Shown here: one piece after another, positions 25,630 through 34,361 of the stretch
Position numbering within the stretch: the first letter of the stretch is position 1
Layout: every line of letters starts with the position of its first letter
NCBI GenBank assembly: GCA_009786175.1
Contig: WQTQ01000234.1
Coordinates: forward strand, 1-48,028
Direction of reading: 5' to 3'
DNA: 48,028 nucleotides
DNA from: Bacillota bacterium
Lineage (GTDB): Bacteria > Bacillota_A > Clostridia > Lachnospirales > WQUN01
The notes under the pieces: model-generated
The model's input: only the letters and a program-made list of their open reading frames with translations
Told to the model about the DNA's origin: nothing
Database searches by the model: none
Translations under genes and position numbers: made by a program

Positions 25630-26133
25630 TTACCCGGCTAAACCACAGCATTTTTTATATTTTTTCCCGCTGCCGCATGGGCAAGGGTCGTTGCGGCCAA
25701 CTTTGGCTTCGTTGCGCACAATGGTATGAGAGCGTTTTTGCTCTAGGTATAGTTCTTTTTGCTCATCTTTCGTGTAAATATTATCCCATTCCGGCAGGTT
25801 GTAAAGGGCGTCCGCCTTATACTCAACCATTTGTTTGTAAAGCCTGTCGAACTCGATGTCTATTGCAATTGCGGTGTCTTCTTCAATTTCATCCACCGGC
25901 GGCAAGTTGTCCACACATTCGTGGATACCGTCAAAAAATGCGGCAGTTTGGGGCAGGGTAAAGCGGAATTTTTCCGCAAGTTCCGCAATTGTGCCTTCGA
26001 TACGGTTGGTTTTTGTTCTTAGAAGATTTACGTACACGGCTTTTTCCTTTGCCAGATAATCGTCCCATACATGTTTTACAGGTTGATTCTGTACGTCAAA
26101 AGCGATGCGTTTCCATGCGTCTATTAATGCCAT
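25630..26133 (-). CDS. SEC-C motif protein
   Basis: This 167-residue protein ends in a SEC-C zinc-binding motif ('[18 protein letters not shown]'), like the C-terminus of SecA. The rest is mainly helical and acidic, with no recognisable enzyme domain. In Firmicutes such proteins often appear as small SEC-C-tagged cytosolic proteins of unknown role, perhaps binding SecB-like or ribosomal partners. The start at 26133 is preferred because AAGGAG is 8 bases upstream. A GTG 9 bases earlier overlaps that RBS. The gene lies between truA and sua5 in an operon of tRNA-related genes. Confidence 0.8.
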   Translation of the reverse strand: MALIDAWKRIAFDVQNQPVKHVWDDYLAKEKAVYVNLLRTKTNRIEGTIAELAEKFRFTLPQTAAFFDGIHECVDNLPPVDEIEEDTAIAIDIEFDRLYKQMVEYKADALYNLPEWDNIYTKDEQKELYLEQKRSHTIVRNEAKVGRNDPCPCGSGKKYKKCCGLAG

Positions 26134-26167
26134 ATTGAACACTCCTTATGTTTTCATTGTTGGAATT

Positions 26168-26932
26168 TTATCGCACTAACGGCAGTTTGTCCAGAAAATA
26201 CGCGACATTTAATAAAACAAGTCCTTCCGGCGGCATAGTTTTACCGGCACGTTTCCTGTCTTTGGAAGCAATTATCGCCAAAATATCGGTAGATGAAATC
26301 TTACCCATCCCTACATACACCAGCGTTCCCGCGAGTATCCGTACCATATTATACAAAAACGCGTTGCCCGTTACAGTTAAAGTTATAATATTATTTGTAT
26401 GCTTTTCCACACTGCAACAATAAATTTCACGCACTGTTGTTTTCGCACTTGAGCCTGTGGCGCAAAACGCCACAAAATTATGCCGCCCTACGAAAACTTT
26501 AGCGGCTTTTTGCATTTCAGCAACATTAAGGGCTTGAGGAACAAACGCGCTGTACCGAGATAAAAGCGGATTGGGGCAGGGGGCATTGTAAACGCTATAG
26601 GCGTAGGTTTTGTGCTGTGCGTCAAAACGCGGGTTAAAACCCTCCGGTACAGCAATTGCTGCCGTAACAGAAATATCCGGCGGCAAAAGCCCAACAAGTA
26701 CCATGGGAAGTTTATCTAACGGCACACGTAAATCCGGCGCGGTAAAACAAACCCGCTGGCCCTGGGCATGTACACCTGCATCTGTACGGCTTGCGCTGCG
26801 CACTTGAACGGGACGGTTTAGCAATATTGAAAGAGCTTCTTCCAGCTTCTGCTGGACTGCCACGGCATTTTCCTGCCGCTGCCAGCCCGCATAATTTGTT
26901 CCGTCGTAGGCTACAGTTAATAAAATTTGCAT
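26168..26932 (-). CDS. truA: tRNA pseudouridine(38-40) synthase TruA
   Basis: TruA modifies U38-40 in the anticodon arm. The 254 residues hold the catalytic aspartate in 'SRTDAGVHAQGQ', plus 'AYDGTNYAGWQRQ' at the N-terminus and 'FLYNMVRILAGTLVYVG' near the C-terminus, all conserved. Start ATG 26932 follows CAGGAG. It is the first gene of the operon reaching to 19198. Palindromic repeat copy 3 is 28 bases upstream and may lie in the 5' untranslated region. Confidence 0.95.
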   Translation of the reverse strand: MQILLTVAYDGTNYAGWQRQENAVAVQQKLEEALSILLNRPVQVRSASRTDAGVHAQGQRVCFTAPDLRVPLDKLPMVLVGLLPPDISVTAAIAVPEGFNPRFDAQHKTYAYSVYNAPCPNPLLSRYSAFVPQALNVAEMQKAAKVFVGRHNFVAFCATGSSAKTTVREIYCCSVEKHTNNIITLTVTGNAFLYNMVRILAGTLVYVGMGKISSTDILAIIASKDRKRAGKTMPPEGLVLLNVAYFLDKLPLVR

Positions 26933-26959
26933 TTATTCGCTCCTGATTTTTTCGGCTTT

Positions 26960-27001
26960 TACCCCCTGATATCACATTGACAAATGTGATATCAGGGGGT
27001 A
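26960..27001. repeat. dispersed palindromic repeat, copy 3 (long form, perfect)
   Basis: Two perfectly complementary 19-base arms flank a GACA loop, in the gap between divergent truA and the MBOAT gene. No T-run on either side, so it is not a classical terminator here. Confidence 0.92.
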
Positions 27002-27023
27002 TCGCTATTATTTTCATAGGAAT

Positions 27024-27054
27024 TTGTCACAAAATACATTTTATGTGGTATAAT
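27024..27054 (+). promoter_or_regulatory. promoter of the MBOAT operon
   Basis: Perfect TATAAT (27049-27054) with TGG before it (extended -10) and TTGTCA (27024-27029) at a 19-base spacing. The long spacer is offset by the extended -10. The predicted leader is about 75 bases. Confidence 0.6.
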
Positions 27055-27136
27055 TCTGTGGATATATTTTATACTTAATTTTTAACACAACAATATTAAT
27101 CGGGCAAGGCATTTTCTATCACAGGAGTAATTTTGT

Positions 27137-28726
27137 ATGCTGTTCACATCTACAAATTTCTTAATGTTTTTGGCTGTACTGTTTGTATTGTACCAGCTGT
27201 TTCCCCAAAAGCACCGCTGGTTTGTATTACTGGCGGGTTCTATGACCTTTTACGGTTTTGCCGGGCATAGCTTTTTAGTTTATATTTGTGCTACAATTGT
27301 GACAACTTTCTTTTGTACAATACGCATCAAGAGCTTGGTTGCTAAGCGGGATGAATTTGCTGCAAGTACAGATGATAAAGAAGTGAAGAAAGTATTTAGG
27401 TTAAAAACGAAATCTGCATGTAAAAAGTGGTTTATTGCAGGGCTGGTTTTCAATTTTGGTATTTTATCGGTTGTTAAGTACGCCGATTTTGCAATTGGAA
27501 ATACAAATGCGTTGCTGCAATGGGCAGGCAGCGGTACACGTTTTACTTTTATGCACTTCGCTTTACCAATGGGTATTTCATTTTATACCTTTCAAACCAT
27601 GGGGTATTTAATTGATGTTTACCGCGAAAAAGTAAAGCCTGAAACCAACCTGTTTAAACTCGCGCTTTTTACATCCTTCTTCCCGCAAATAATTCAAGGC
27701 CCTATCAGCCGTTTTGGCGAGTTGTCTCAAACACTTTACAATGGCGACCCTTTACGCTGGCATAGCTTTTGGCGCGGGGCGCAGCGGATTTTAATAGGTT
27801 TTTTTAAGAAATTAGTAATTGCCGACAGGCTTTGGCCTGCACTGGAAACACTTACCGCAACCCCTGCAGAATATCGCGGCGCATATTATCTTTTTAGTAT
27901 TGGGCTGTACGCAATTATCCTTTTCTGCGACTTTACCGGCGGTTTGGATATTACAATAGGTATCGCAGAAATGTTTGGCATAAAACTTGCGGAAAACTTC
28001 AAACGTCCGTTTTACGCCAGGTCTATTCAGGAATACTGGCAGCGGTGGCACATAACAATGTACACCTGGTTCAGGGATTATGTTTTTTATCCAATGTCCG
28101 TAGGCAAGTCTATGCTGCGCTTTACAAAATTTGCACGAAGAATATTTGGAGATTTTATAGGCAAGCGTATGCCCCTTCATGTGTCGCTGCAGTTCGTGTG
28201 GTTTTTAACGGGGCTTTGGCACGGGGCCACCTGGAATTTTATTGCCTGGGGTATGGCCAATGGTATTGTTATTGCAATTTCATTAGAGTTTCAGCCGCTG
28301 TACAAAAAGTTTCACACTAAATTTCCGTGGGCAGAAAAATTTTGGGTTTACCGCTGCTTCCAAATATTCCGCACATTTTGGCTTATGAATATGATCCGCT
28401 CCTTTGATATTTATGTTGGGGTAGGGAACACTTTACGCATGATGCTGTCCGTTTTTACAGATTTCGATTTAAGCGGGTTTTTATACAGAGGTGTTTCAGA
28501 TTTAGGACTGGAATATTCGGCCTACATCAGTGCCGGGGCAGGGCTGTTGGTTCTGTTTTGGGTTAGTTACCTTGGCCGCGGCGAAGTTGATTTCCGTGAC
28601 CGTATCGCAACGTACAGCTGGCGCACCGGGTATGTAATATTCGGAATAATTTTGCTTATGGTAATAATTTTAGGGGCGTACGGCATTGGATATGATGCCC
28701 GCCAATTTATTTATAATCAATTTTAA
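27137..28726 (+). CDS. MBOAT-family membrane O-acyltransferase (AlgI/DltB-like)
   Basis: This 529-residue polytopic protein is of the membrane-bound O-acyltransferase family, which moves acyl groups across the membrane to O-acetylate surface polysaccharides. Family marks are 'FALPMGISFYTFQTMGYLIDVYR', 'FFPQIIQGPISRF', 'FCDFTGGLDITIGIAEMFGI', 'RSIQEYWQRWHITMYTWFRDYVFYP', and the catalytic His region 'FLTGLWHGATWNFIAWG'. Eleven or so helices are visible. ATG 27137 follows AGGAG at about 10 bases. It is first in a plus-strand operon. The next two genes (SGNH-like, lipoprotein) are probable partners, as in the alg and pat O-acetylation systems. Confidence 0.93.
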   Translation: MLFTSTNFLMFLAVLFVLYQLFPQKHRWFVLLAGSMTFYGFAGHSFLVYICATIVTTFFCTIRIKSLVAKRDEFAASTDDKEVKKVFRLKTKSACKKWFIAGLVFNFGILSVVKYADFAIGNTNALLQWAGSGTRFTFMHFALPMGISFYTFQTMGYLIDVYREKVKPETNLFKLALFTSFFPQIIQGPISRFGELSQTLYNGDPLRWHSFWRGAQRILIGFFKKLVIADRLWPALETLTATPAEYRGAYYLFSIGLYAIILFCDFTGGLDITIGIAEMFGIKLAENFKRPFYARSIQEYWQRWHITMYTWFRDYVFYPMSVGKSMLRFTKFARRIFGDFIGKRMPLHVSLQFVWFLTGLWHGATWNFIAWGMANGIVIAISLEFQPLYKKFHTKFPWAEKFWVYRCFQIFRTFWLMNMIRSFDIYVGVGNTLRMMLSVFTDFDLSGFLYRGVSDLGLEYSAYISAGAGLLVLFWVSYLGRGEVDFRDRIATYSWRTGYVIFGIILLMVIILGAYGIGYDARQFIYNQF

Positions 28727-28737
28727 CGGTGGAGATT

Positions 28738-29844
28738 ATGAGACGGGAAAGAATTAAAAGATGTGCAACAGCTGCTTTCGTGTTTGCTTTGGTATTTTTA
28801 TTTTTGCAACGGCTTCTTGTACCAAAGTATGCCACAGAGTTGTTTCACGGGAACATGATTAGCGAATACTACGCATCCGCTAAAGATCATAACATTATTT
28901 TTATTGGGGATTGCGAAGTTTTTGCTACATTTTCACCTGTTGTATTATGGGAAGAGTTTGGCGTTACGTCTTTTGTGCGGGGCAGTGCCCAGCAGCTGGT
29001 TTGGCAGTCTTACTATTTGTTGGAAGAAACCTTGCGGTTAGAGCGTCCGGATGTTATTGTATTTAGTGTACTTGCCATGCAGTACGGTGAACCGCAAAGC
29101 GAAGCGTATAACCGGCTTACACTTGGCGGAATGCGATGGTCACGGTCAAAAATCCGGGCTATTCAGGCTTCCCGTACAGAGGAAGAAGATTTTCTGTCAT
29201 ACGTTTTCCCGCTGCTGCGGTTTAAAGACAGGTGGCAAGAAATAGGTACAGAGGATTTCCGTTACTTTTTCCGCAGGCCGCAAGTTACTGTTAACGGGTT
29301 TATGATAAACAGCGGAATCAGGCCGCCGTCAGATTTCAGCCCACCGCCTTTGCGCAGGGCAAATTACGACTTTGGCGAAAAAGCTGTTTACTACTTACAA
29401 CGCATCACAAATCTTGCGGCGTATAACGACATTCCGCTGGTTCTTGTTAAAGCTCCCACGCTGTACCCCCACTGGCCTGTACAGTGGAACGAGCAAATAG
29501 TTAACTTTGCGGAAAAAAATAACTTGCTTTATGTCAACCTATTAGAATATATTTATGACATAGGACTGGACTTTTCTAAACACACATTCGATTATGGGTA
29601 TACATTAAACGTATTTGGCGCAGAAAAAACTACCAGATTTTTTGGTGAAATATTGGTGAATGAGTTTGACTTGCATAATATCAGAAAAGAGTTTGAAAGA
29701 CCTGAGGGCTGCGTATTCCCCATTATATTAACGCCGCAATATGTGAGATGGGCAGAGACAACTGAACTTTACCACCGCGTAATTGCCCGGCAGCTTGCAG
29801 AAATTGAAAGATATGGAACTATACAGAACTTTAGGGCTGAATAA
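28738..29844 (+). CDS. Membrane-anchored SGNH-like partner of the MBOAT acyltransferase
   Basis: The 368 residues begin with one N-terminal membrane anchor (about 9-27); the rest is extracytoplasmic. Architecture and position match the AlgJ/AlgX/DUF1574-like partners of MBOAT acyltransferases. The SGNH block-I position reads 'FIGDCEVFATFSP', so the usual nucleophile Ser (GDS) is Cys. Block III-like 'VLVKAPTLYPHW' and a late 'FDYGYTLNVFGAEK', where 'D..H.N..G' is expected, suggest an altered or inactive site. It may bind or present the polysaccharide, or act as a Cys-dependent transferase. ATG 28738 is picked for the overlapping GGTGGAG; spacing is short and a GTG at 28729 is the alternative. 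Confidence 0.75.
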   Translation: MRRERIKRCATAAFVFALVFLFLQRLLVPKYATELFHGNMISEYYASAKDHNIIFIGDCEVFATFSPVVLWEEFGVTSFVRGSAQQLVWQSYYLLEETLRLERPDVIVFSVLAMQYGEPQSEAYNRLTLGGMRWSRSKIRAIQASRTEEEDFLSYVFPLLRFKDRWQEIGTEDFRYFFRRPQVTVNGFMINSGIRPPSDFSPPPLRRANYDFGEKAVYYLQRITNLAAYNDIPLVLVKAPTLYPHWPVQWNEQIVNFAEKNNLLYVNLLEYIYDIGLDFSKHTFDYGYTLNVFGAEKTTRFFGEILVNEFDLHNIRKEFERPEGCVFPIILTPQYVRWAETTELYHRVIARQLAEIERYGTIQNFRAE

Positions 29845-29855
29845 AGGAGAACAAA

Positions 29856-30413
29856 ATGAACAAAATTTTAATGTGTTTGCTGGGCGGGGTAATAATATTT
29901 TTGTTAGCCGCCTGCGGTTCTGACAACGATACAGTAAATACAAACACTACAATTAATCACGTAGATGAATCCCCCACAGAAAACCCTACGGCAGAGGAAG
30001 CCTTGGGTAACAGTGAAGAATTCGATTTTTTCTTTCGTGAAACTGTAATTTCGCTAAACCAAAACATGGCAGAAGTGCTGGATGTATTGGGCGAGCCAAT
30101 TGGTATCCGTCAAACTCCGTCTTGTGCCTTCGAGGGATACGACCGTATTTTTGGTTTTGGTGCTATAAACATTCATACCTACCCTATTGGCGACGATGAT
30201 TTTATTCAGGTTATCAATTTTAGAGATGACAGCGTTACTACCCGCAACGGCATTCGTTTGGGTGACAGCTGGAATAAAGTTGTTGATACTTATGGCAGCG
30301 ACTATGAACAAGATTTTAATATACGAACCTTTACAAGAGGAAGAACAATGTTGTCGTTTTTTGTTGAAAATGATATAGTTGTTGAAATAACATATTCATT
30401 AATTATGAATTAA
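29856..30413 (+). CDS. Putative lipoprotein of the acyltransferase cluster
   Basis: The 185 residues include a lipoprotein signal ('IIFLLAAC', lipid cysteine C20) and a Thr/Asn/Glu-rich linker. A C-terminal domain (about 60-185) carries 'AEVLDVLGEPIGI' and 'NGIRLGDSWNKVVDTYGSDY'. Two such 'G..w..V...yG' segments resemble the small BamE/SmpA-like or PASTA-unrelated 'chain-of-DVxxxYG' lipoprotein domains of Firmicutes. The precise family is uncertain. It starts 11 bases after the SGNH gene behind AAAGGAG, so it is probably part of the same unit. Confidence 0.65.
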   Translation: MNKILMCLLGGVIIFLLAACGSDNDTVNTNTTINHVDESPTENPTAEEALGNSEEFDFFFRETVISLNQNMAEVLDVLGEPIGIRQTPSCAFEGYDRIFGFGAINIHTYPIGDDDFIQVINFRDDSVTTRNGIRLGDSWNKVVDTYGSDYEQDFNIRTFTRGRTMLSFFVENDIVVEITYSLIMN

Positions 30414-30434
30414 AATAAAAAAGGAGAAATTACA

Positions 30435-31661
30435 ATGAATGAAACAGGTTTGAAGAAGTACGCGGAATTATTAGTACGCGCAGGCGGAAATGTGCAAAAA
30501 GGGCAGCTTGTAGTAATCAGCTGTTCGGTAGACAACGCACCATTTGGGCGTTTGGTTCGTGATGCCGCCTACGACGCAGGCGCGTCAGAAGTTCGCATAG
30601 ACTGGTCGGACGAAACATCCGGCCGTGCGCTGTATTTACGCGGCGCAGATGAAGTTTTCGATGAGTTTCCTCAGTGGCGTGTTCAAAAGTATAAGGAACA
30701 GGATGACAAAGGTGCGGTTTATCTGCATATTCTTTCATCTGACCCGGATAATCTTGCGGGTGTAGACCCTAACAGACTTCGCCGTTTCTCTAAAGTCGCA
30801 AACCAAGCAACAAAGGAACACTCTACTTTAACTATGAGTGGCGCTTTACGCTGGTCTATTGTAGCAACCCCATCCCCCAAATGGGCAGCAAAGGTTTTTC
30901 CAGATTTGCCGGAAGCCGAAGCAACCGAACGCCTATGGGAATACATTTTAAAAGCAGCCCGCGCAGATGGCGAAAACGCAGTTGCGGATTGGGAAATTCA
31001 TGACAAAAATTTTATTAAACGTGTAGATTATCTTAACAAGCAGCAATTTGCCGCTCTTCGGTTTACCACGGGAATAGGTACAGATCTTACACTTGGGCTG
31101 GTTAAAGACCATGTATGGGCCGGTGGCAGTGAAGTTGCAAAAGACGGCGTATCATTTTTCCCCAATATCCCAACAGAAGAGATTTTCACCATGCCTCACC
31201 GGGAAAAAGCAGAAGGCAGAGTAGTTGCGTCTATGCCGCTTTCTTACCAGAGCAACCTAATTGAAGGCTTTGAAATGACATTTAAAGACGGTAAAGTTGT
31301 AAGCTATAAAGCCGACAAAGGGCAGGAAATTTTGAAAAACATAGTTGAAATGGACGACGGCGCAGCTCGCTTGGGCGAGGTGGCAATTGTGGCAAATTCT
31401 TCACCAATCGGCCAAATGAATACATTGTTTTATAACACATTGTTTGATGAAAATGCATCTGCACATCTGGCGTTGGGTAAAGCGTACCCTAAAAACATGG
31501 CCGGCGGCAATGAACTGACACTGGAAGAACGGGTTGCCAAGGGCGGAAACGATTCCCTTATCCATGTAGATTTTATGTTTGGCACAGCAGACATGCGCAT
31601 TGTTGGCATAAAGGAAGACGGCACGGAAGAAGTATTTTTTGATAAAGGCGAGTTTGTATAA
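30435..31661 (+). CDS. M29-family aminopeptidase (AmpS/PepS type)
   Basis: This 408-residue cytosolic metallo-aminopeptidase of family M29 removes N-terminal residues from peptides using two metal ions. Visible family segments are 'GALRWSIVATPSPKWAAKVFPD', 'FTTGIGTDLTLGL', 'FPNIPTEEIFTMPHREKAEGRV' (metal-binding Glu and His) and 'IHVDFMFGTADMRIVG' near the end (His, Asp). Length matches AmpS (about 410). ATG 30435 follows AAAAAGGAG. It is flanked by the acyltransferase cluster and alaS with short gaps. No regulatory feature seen. Confidence 0.93.
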   Translation: MNETGLKKYAELLVRAGGNVQKGQLVVISCSVDNAPFGRLVRDAAYDAGASEVRIDWSDETSGRALYLRGADEVFDEFPQWRVQKYKEQDDKGAVYLHILSSDPDNLAGVDPNRLRRFSKVANQATKEHSTLTMSGALRWSIVATPSPKWAAKVFPDLPEAEATERLWEYILKAARADGENAVADWEIHDKNFIKRVDYLNKQQFAALRFTTGIGTDLTLGLVKDHVWAGGSEVAKDGVSFFPNIPTEEIFTMPHREKAEGRVVASMPLSYQSNLIEGFEMTFKDGKVVSYKADKGQEILKNIVEMDDGAARLGEVAIVANSSPIGQMNTLFYNTLFDENASAHLALGKAYPKNMAGGNELTLEERVAKGGNDSLIHVDFMFGTADMRIVGIKEDGTEEVFFDKGEFV

Positions 31662-31685
31662 TAATAATTTAGAGGTGATGTTTAT

Positions 31686-34334
31686 ATGCAATTTCTTACA
31701 GTCAATCAAATCCGAGATAAATTCTTGGATTTTTTTGTGGGAAAAGGGCACTTTTTATTGCCAAGTTTTCCGCTTGTGCCGCAGGGTGATAAGAGCTCAC
31801 TCTTTATAATGGCAGGTATGGCCCCCATGAAGCCATACTTCACCGGACAGGAAAAGCCTCCGTCTAGCAGGGTGACAACATGTCAAAAATGTATTCGCAC
31901 TGTTGATATTGACGAGGTAGGAAAAAAAGCCCGGTACGGCTCATTTTTTGAAATGTTGGGCAATTTTTCGTTCGGTGATTATTTTAAAAATGAAGTAATC
32001 CCCTGGGCGTGGGAATTTTTGATTAATGAGTTACAACTCCCCGTAGAAAAATTATTTATTTCCGTATACGAAGAAGATGACGAAGCTTATGCAATTTGGC
32101 GTGATGTCGTTGGTATCCCGGAAGAAAAGATTTTCCGCTTCGGTAAAGATGAAAATTTTTGGGGTCTTGGTATAGGCCCTTGCGGCCCCTGTTCCGAAAT
32201 TCACTTTGACCGCGGCGCGGACCGTGGCTGTGGCAAGCCTGACTGTGTACTTGGCTGTGATTGCGACCGCTACATGGAAATTTGGAACTTGGTATTTATC
32301 CAGTTCGAGCAGCTTGAAGACGGCAGCTACATTCCCCTTAAAAATACCGGGATAGACACCGGCATGGGGCTGGAGCGTATGGCCATTGTAATGCAAGACG
32401 TGGATTCCATTTCTGATATTGACAATATAAAGGGCCTATGTACAAAAGTTTTAGAATTGGCAAAAATTAGTACGCCAACTAAAGAGCAAAGGGTATCTGT
32501 TAACATTATTGCAGACCATGTGCGCAGCGTTGTATTTTTAGCCTCGGATGGGGTTTTGCCGTCAAATGAGGGCAGGGGATATGTATTGCGCCGCTTGCTT
32601 CGCCGTGCTGTTAGGCATGGAAAATCGTTAGGGTTAGAACAGTTTGTTAACCAAATTGCGCAGGCCTCCATCGACACATACGGTCATGGGTATCCTAGTT
32701 TAGTAGAAAAATCCAGTCATATTTTACAGGTGCTTGGCAACGAAGAAAGCCAGTTTCTAAAAACTCTGGATACAGGTATGACCCTTTTACAAAAACACGT
32801 TGACGCATTGAAATCTGCCGGACAAAGCTCTTTAAGCGGTTCGGAAGCATTCAAGCTGTACGACACTTTCGGCTTCCCGCCGGATCTGACCCGCGAATTA
32901 TTAGAAGACGCAGGCCTTACCTGGGACGAAGAAGGCTTCCAGGCAGAAATGCAGGCGCAAAAAGAGCGCGCCCGCGCTGCCCGCGGTACATCCACCTACA
33001 TGGGTGCGGACGAAACGGTTTACAACATGCTGCCGCCAAACTTGCCTACGGAATTTTGCGGGTACGACCATACTGCTTGCACAACAAAAATTATCGCGCT
33101 AATAGCGGATAATGAAGTTGCGCAGGAAGCAAAAGCAGGCCAGGAAGTGTCTATTGTGCTAAGCAGCACGCCATTTTATGCCACAGGCGGCGGACAAAAA
33201 GGCGATTCCGGCAAACTTACACTTGACGGTGCGCTTATAGAAATTTCCGATTGCATAACCGTAACCGGTAACAACACTGTCCACTTGGGCAAAGTAATGG
33301 AAGGCACTGTAAAAATTGGCGATACAGTTTCTGTTACAATTGACGAAAACCGCCGCCGTAACATCATGTGCAACCATTCCGCTACGCATCTTTTACAAAA
33401 AGCGTTACGGGAAGTTGTGGGCGACCATGTAGAGCAAGCCGGTTCGGAAGTAAGTGCAGACCGCCTGCGTTTTGACTTTACGCATTTTTCTGCCCTTTCA
33501 GCGGAAGAAAAGGATAAAATTGAAACCTTGGTAAACGAGCAAATATGGGCAAACCACCCTGTAGAAATTGTTATTACAACCCCCGACGATGCCCGTCAAC
33601 AAGGTGCGACCGCACTGTTTGGCGAAAAATACGGCGACACGGTGCGCATGGTAAAAATGGGCGGCTTTAGTGTGGAGTTGTGCGGCGGTACCCATGTGGC
33701 CAACACCCAGCAAATTGGCATGTTTAAACTGCTTTCCGAAAACGGAATAGCTTCCGGCGTACGCCGCATAGAGGCAATTACCGGCTACACTGCCCTGCAG
33801 TATTTCCGCGAAACAGCCGCAACTCTATTAGATGTAGCGGATATCTGCAAAGCGAAGCCGGGAGAGCTAACCGGCAAAATCGAAAACCTTTTGGCAGAAA
33901 ACAAAGAGCTAAAAAAAGAGCTGGCAAAAGCCCAAGCGGCGGAATCCGGCAAGGAGCAAGGCCAAGTTGTAGAAAATTTACTCAAAAATGCTGAAGCTGT
34001 AAACGGCTTTACCATAGTAACCGCAAAACTTGAGAACTACGACATTGAGGCCTTACGCACCCTTTGTGATAAGCTAAAAGCGGAAATGAAATCCGGCTGC
34101 TTACTGCTTTGCGGCGTAAACACCGACGGCGCGGCGCAATTTTTGGCAAGTGCCACAGACGACGCCGTTAAGGCAGGCATACACGCAGGCAACATCGTAA
34201 AAGAAGCGGCTGCTTTATGCGGCGGCGGCGGCGGCGGTCGTCCAAATCATGCCCAGGCCGGCGGTAAGGACGCATCCAAAGCAGATGAGGCACTTGCAGG
34301 AGCATTAGCGAAAATGAAGGAAGTACTGGGCTAA
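31686..34334 (+). CDS. alaS: Alanyl-tRNA synthetase
   Basis: AlaS charges tRNA-Ala and edits Ser/Gly mischarging. The 882 residues are typical. Domains: class II catalytic core (1-240: 'YGSFFEMLGNFSFGDYF', 'GPCGPCSEIHFDRG', 'GIDTGMGLERMA'), tRNA-recognition helices (about 240-460), and an editing domain with 'NHSATHLL' (HxxxH) and 'CGGTHV'. A coiled coil (about 730-770) and the C-Ala domain end in a glycine-rich 'GGGGGGRPNHAQAGG' stretch, as in the family. The 24-base gap before ATG 31686 contains GAGGTGAT. No T-box-like leader is visible; AlaS is read through from upstream genes. Confidence 0.97.
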   Translation: MQFLTVNQIRDKFLDFFVGKGHFLLPSFPLVPQGDKSSLFIMAGMAPMKPYFTGQEKPPSSRVTTCQKCIRTVDIDEVGKKARYGSFFEMLGNFSFGDYFKNEVIPWAWEFLINELQLPVEKLFISVYEEDDEAYAIWRDVVGIPEEKIFRFGKDENFWGLGIGPCGPCSEIHFDRGADRGCGKPDCVLGCDCDRYMEIWNLVFIQFEQLEDGSYIPLKNTGIDTGMGLERMAIVMQDVDSISDIDNIKGLCTKVLELAKISTPTKEQRVSVNIIADHVRSVVFLASDGVLPSNEGRGYVLRRLLRRAVRHGKSLGLEQFVNQIAQASIDTYGHGYPSLVEKSSHILQVLGNEESQFLKTLDTGMTLLQKHVDALKSAGQSSLSGSEAFKLYDTFGFPPDLTRELLEDAGLTWDEEGFQAEMQAQKERARAARGTSTYMGADETVYNMLPPNLPTEFCGYDHTACTTKIIALIADNEVAQEAKAGQEVSIVLSSTPFYATGGGQKGDSGKLTLDGALIEISDCITVTGNNTVHLGKVMEGTVKIGDTVSVTIDENRRRNIMCNHSATHLLQKALREVVGDHVEQAGSEVSADRLRFDFTHFSALSAEEKDKIETLVNEQIWANHPVEIVITTPDDARQQGATALFGEKYGDTVRMVKMGGFSVELCGGTHVANTQQIGMFKLLSENGIASGVRRIEAITGYTALQYFRETAATLLDVADICKAKPGELTGKIENLLAENKELKKELAKAQAAESGKEQGQVVENLLKNAEAVNGFTIVTAKLENYDIEALRTLCDKLKAEMKSGCLLLCGVNTDGAAQFLASATDDAVKAGIHAGNIVKEAAALCGGGGGGRPNHAQAGGKDASKADEALAGALAKMKEVLG

Positions 34335-34361
34335 GATTTTCAAATTCAGGAGGTTTCCAAA

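Noticed and set aside
16960..27001. Palindromic repeats as CRISPR or tandem array
   Set aside because: Copies are kilobases apart with genes between them and no spacers.
31640..31686. T-box leader before alaS, or before metG
   Set aside because: The gaps are 24 and 12 bases, far too short for a T-box leader.
34221..34245. GGC-repeat run suggesting a microsatellite
   Set aside because: It encodes the glycine-rich segment conserved at the AlaS C-terminus.
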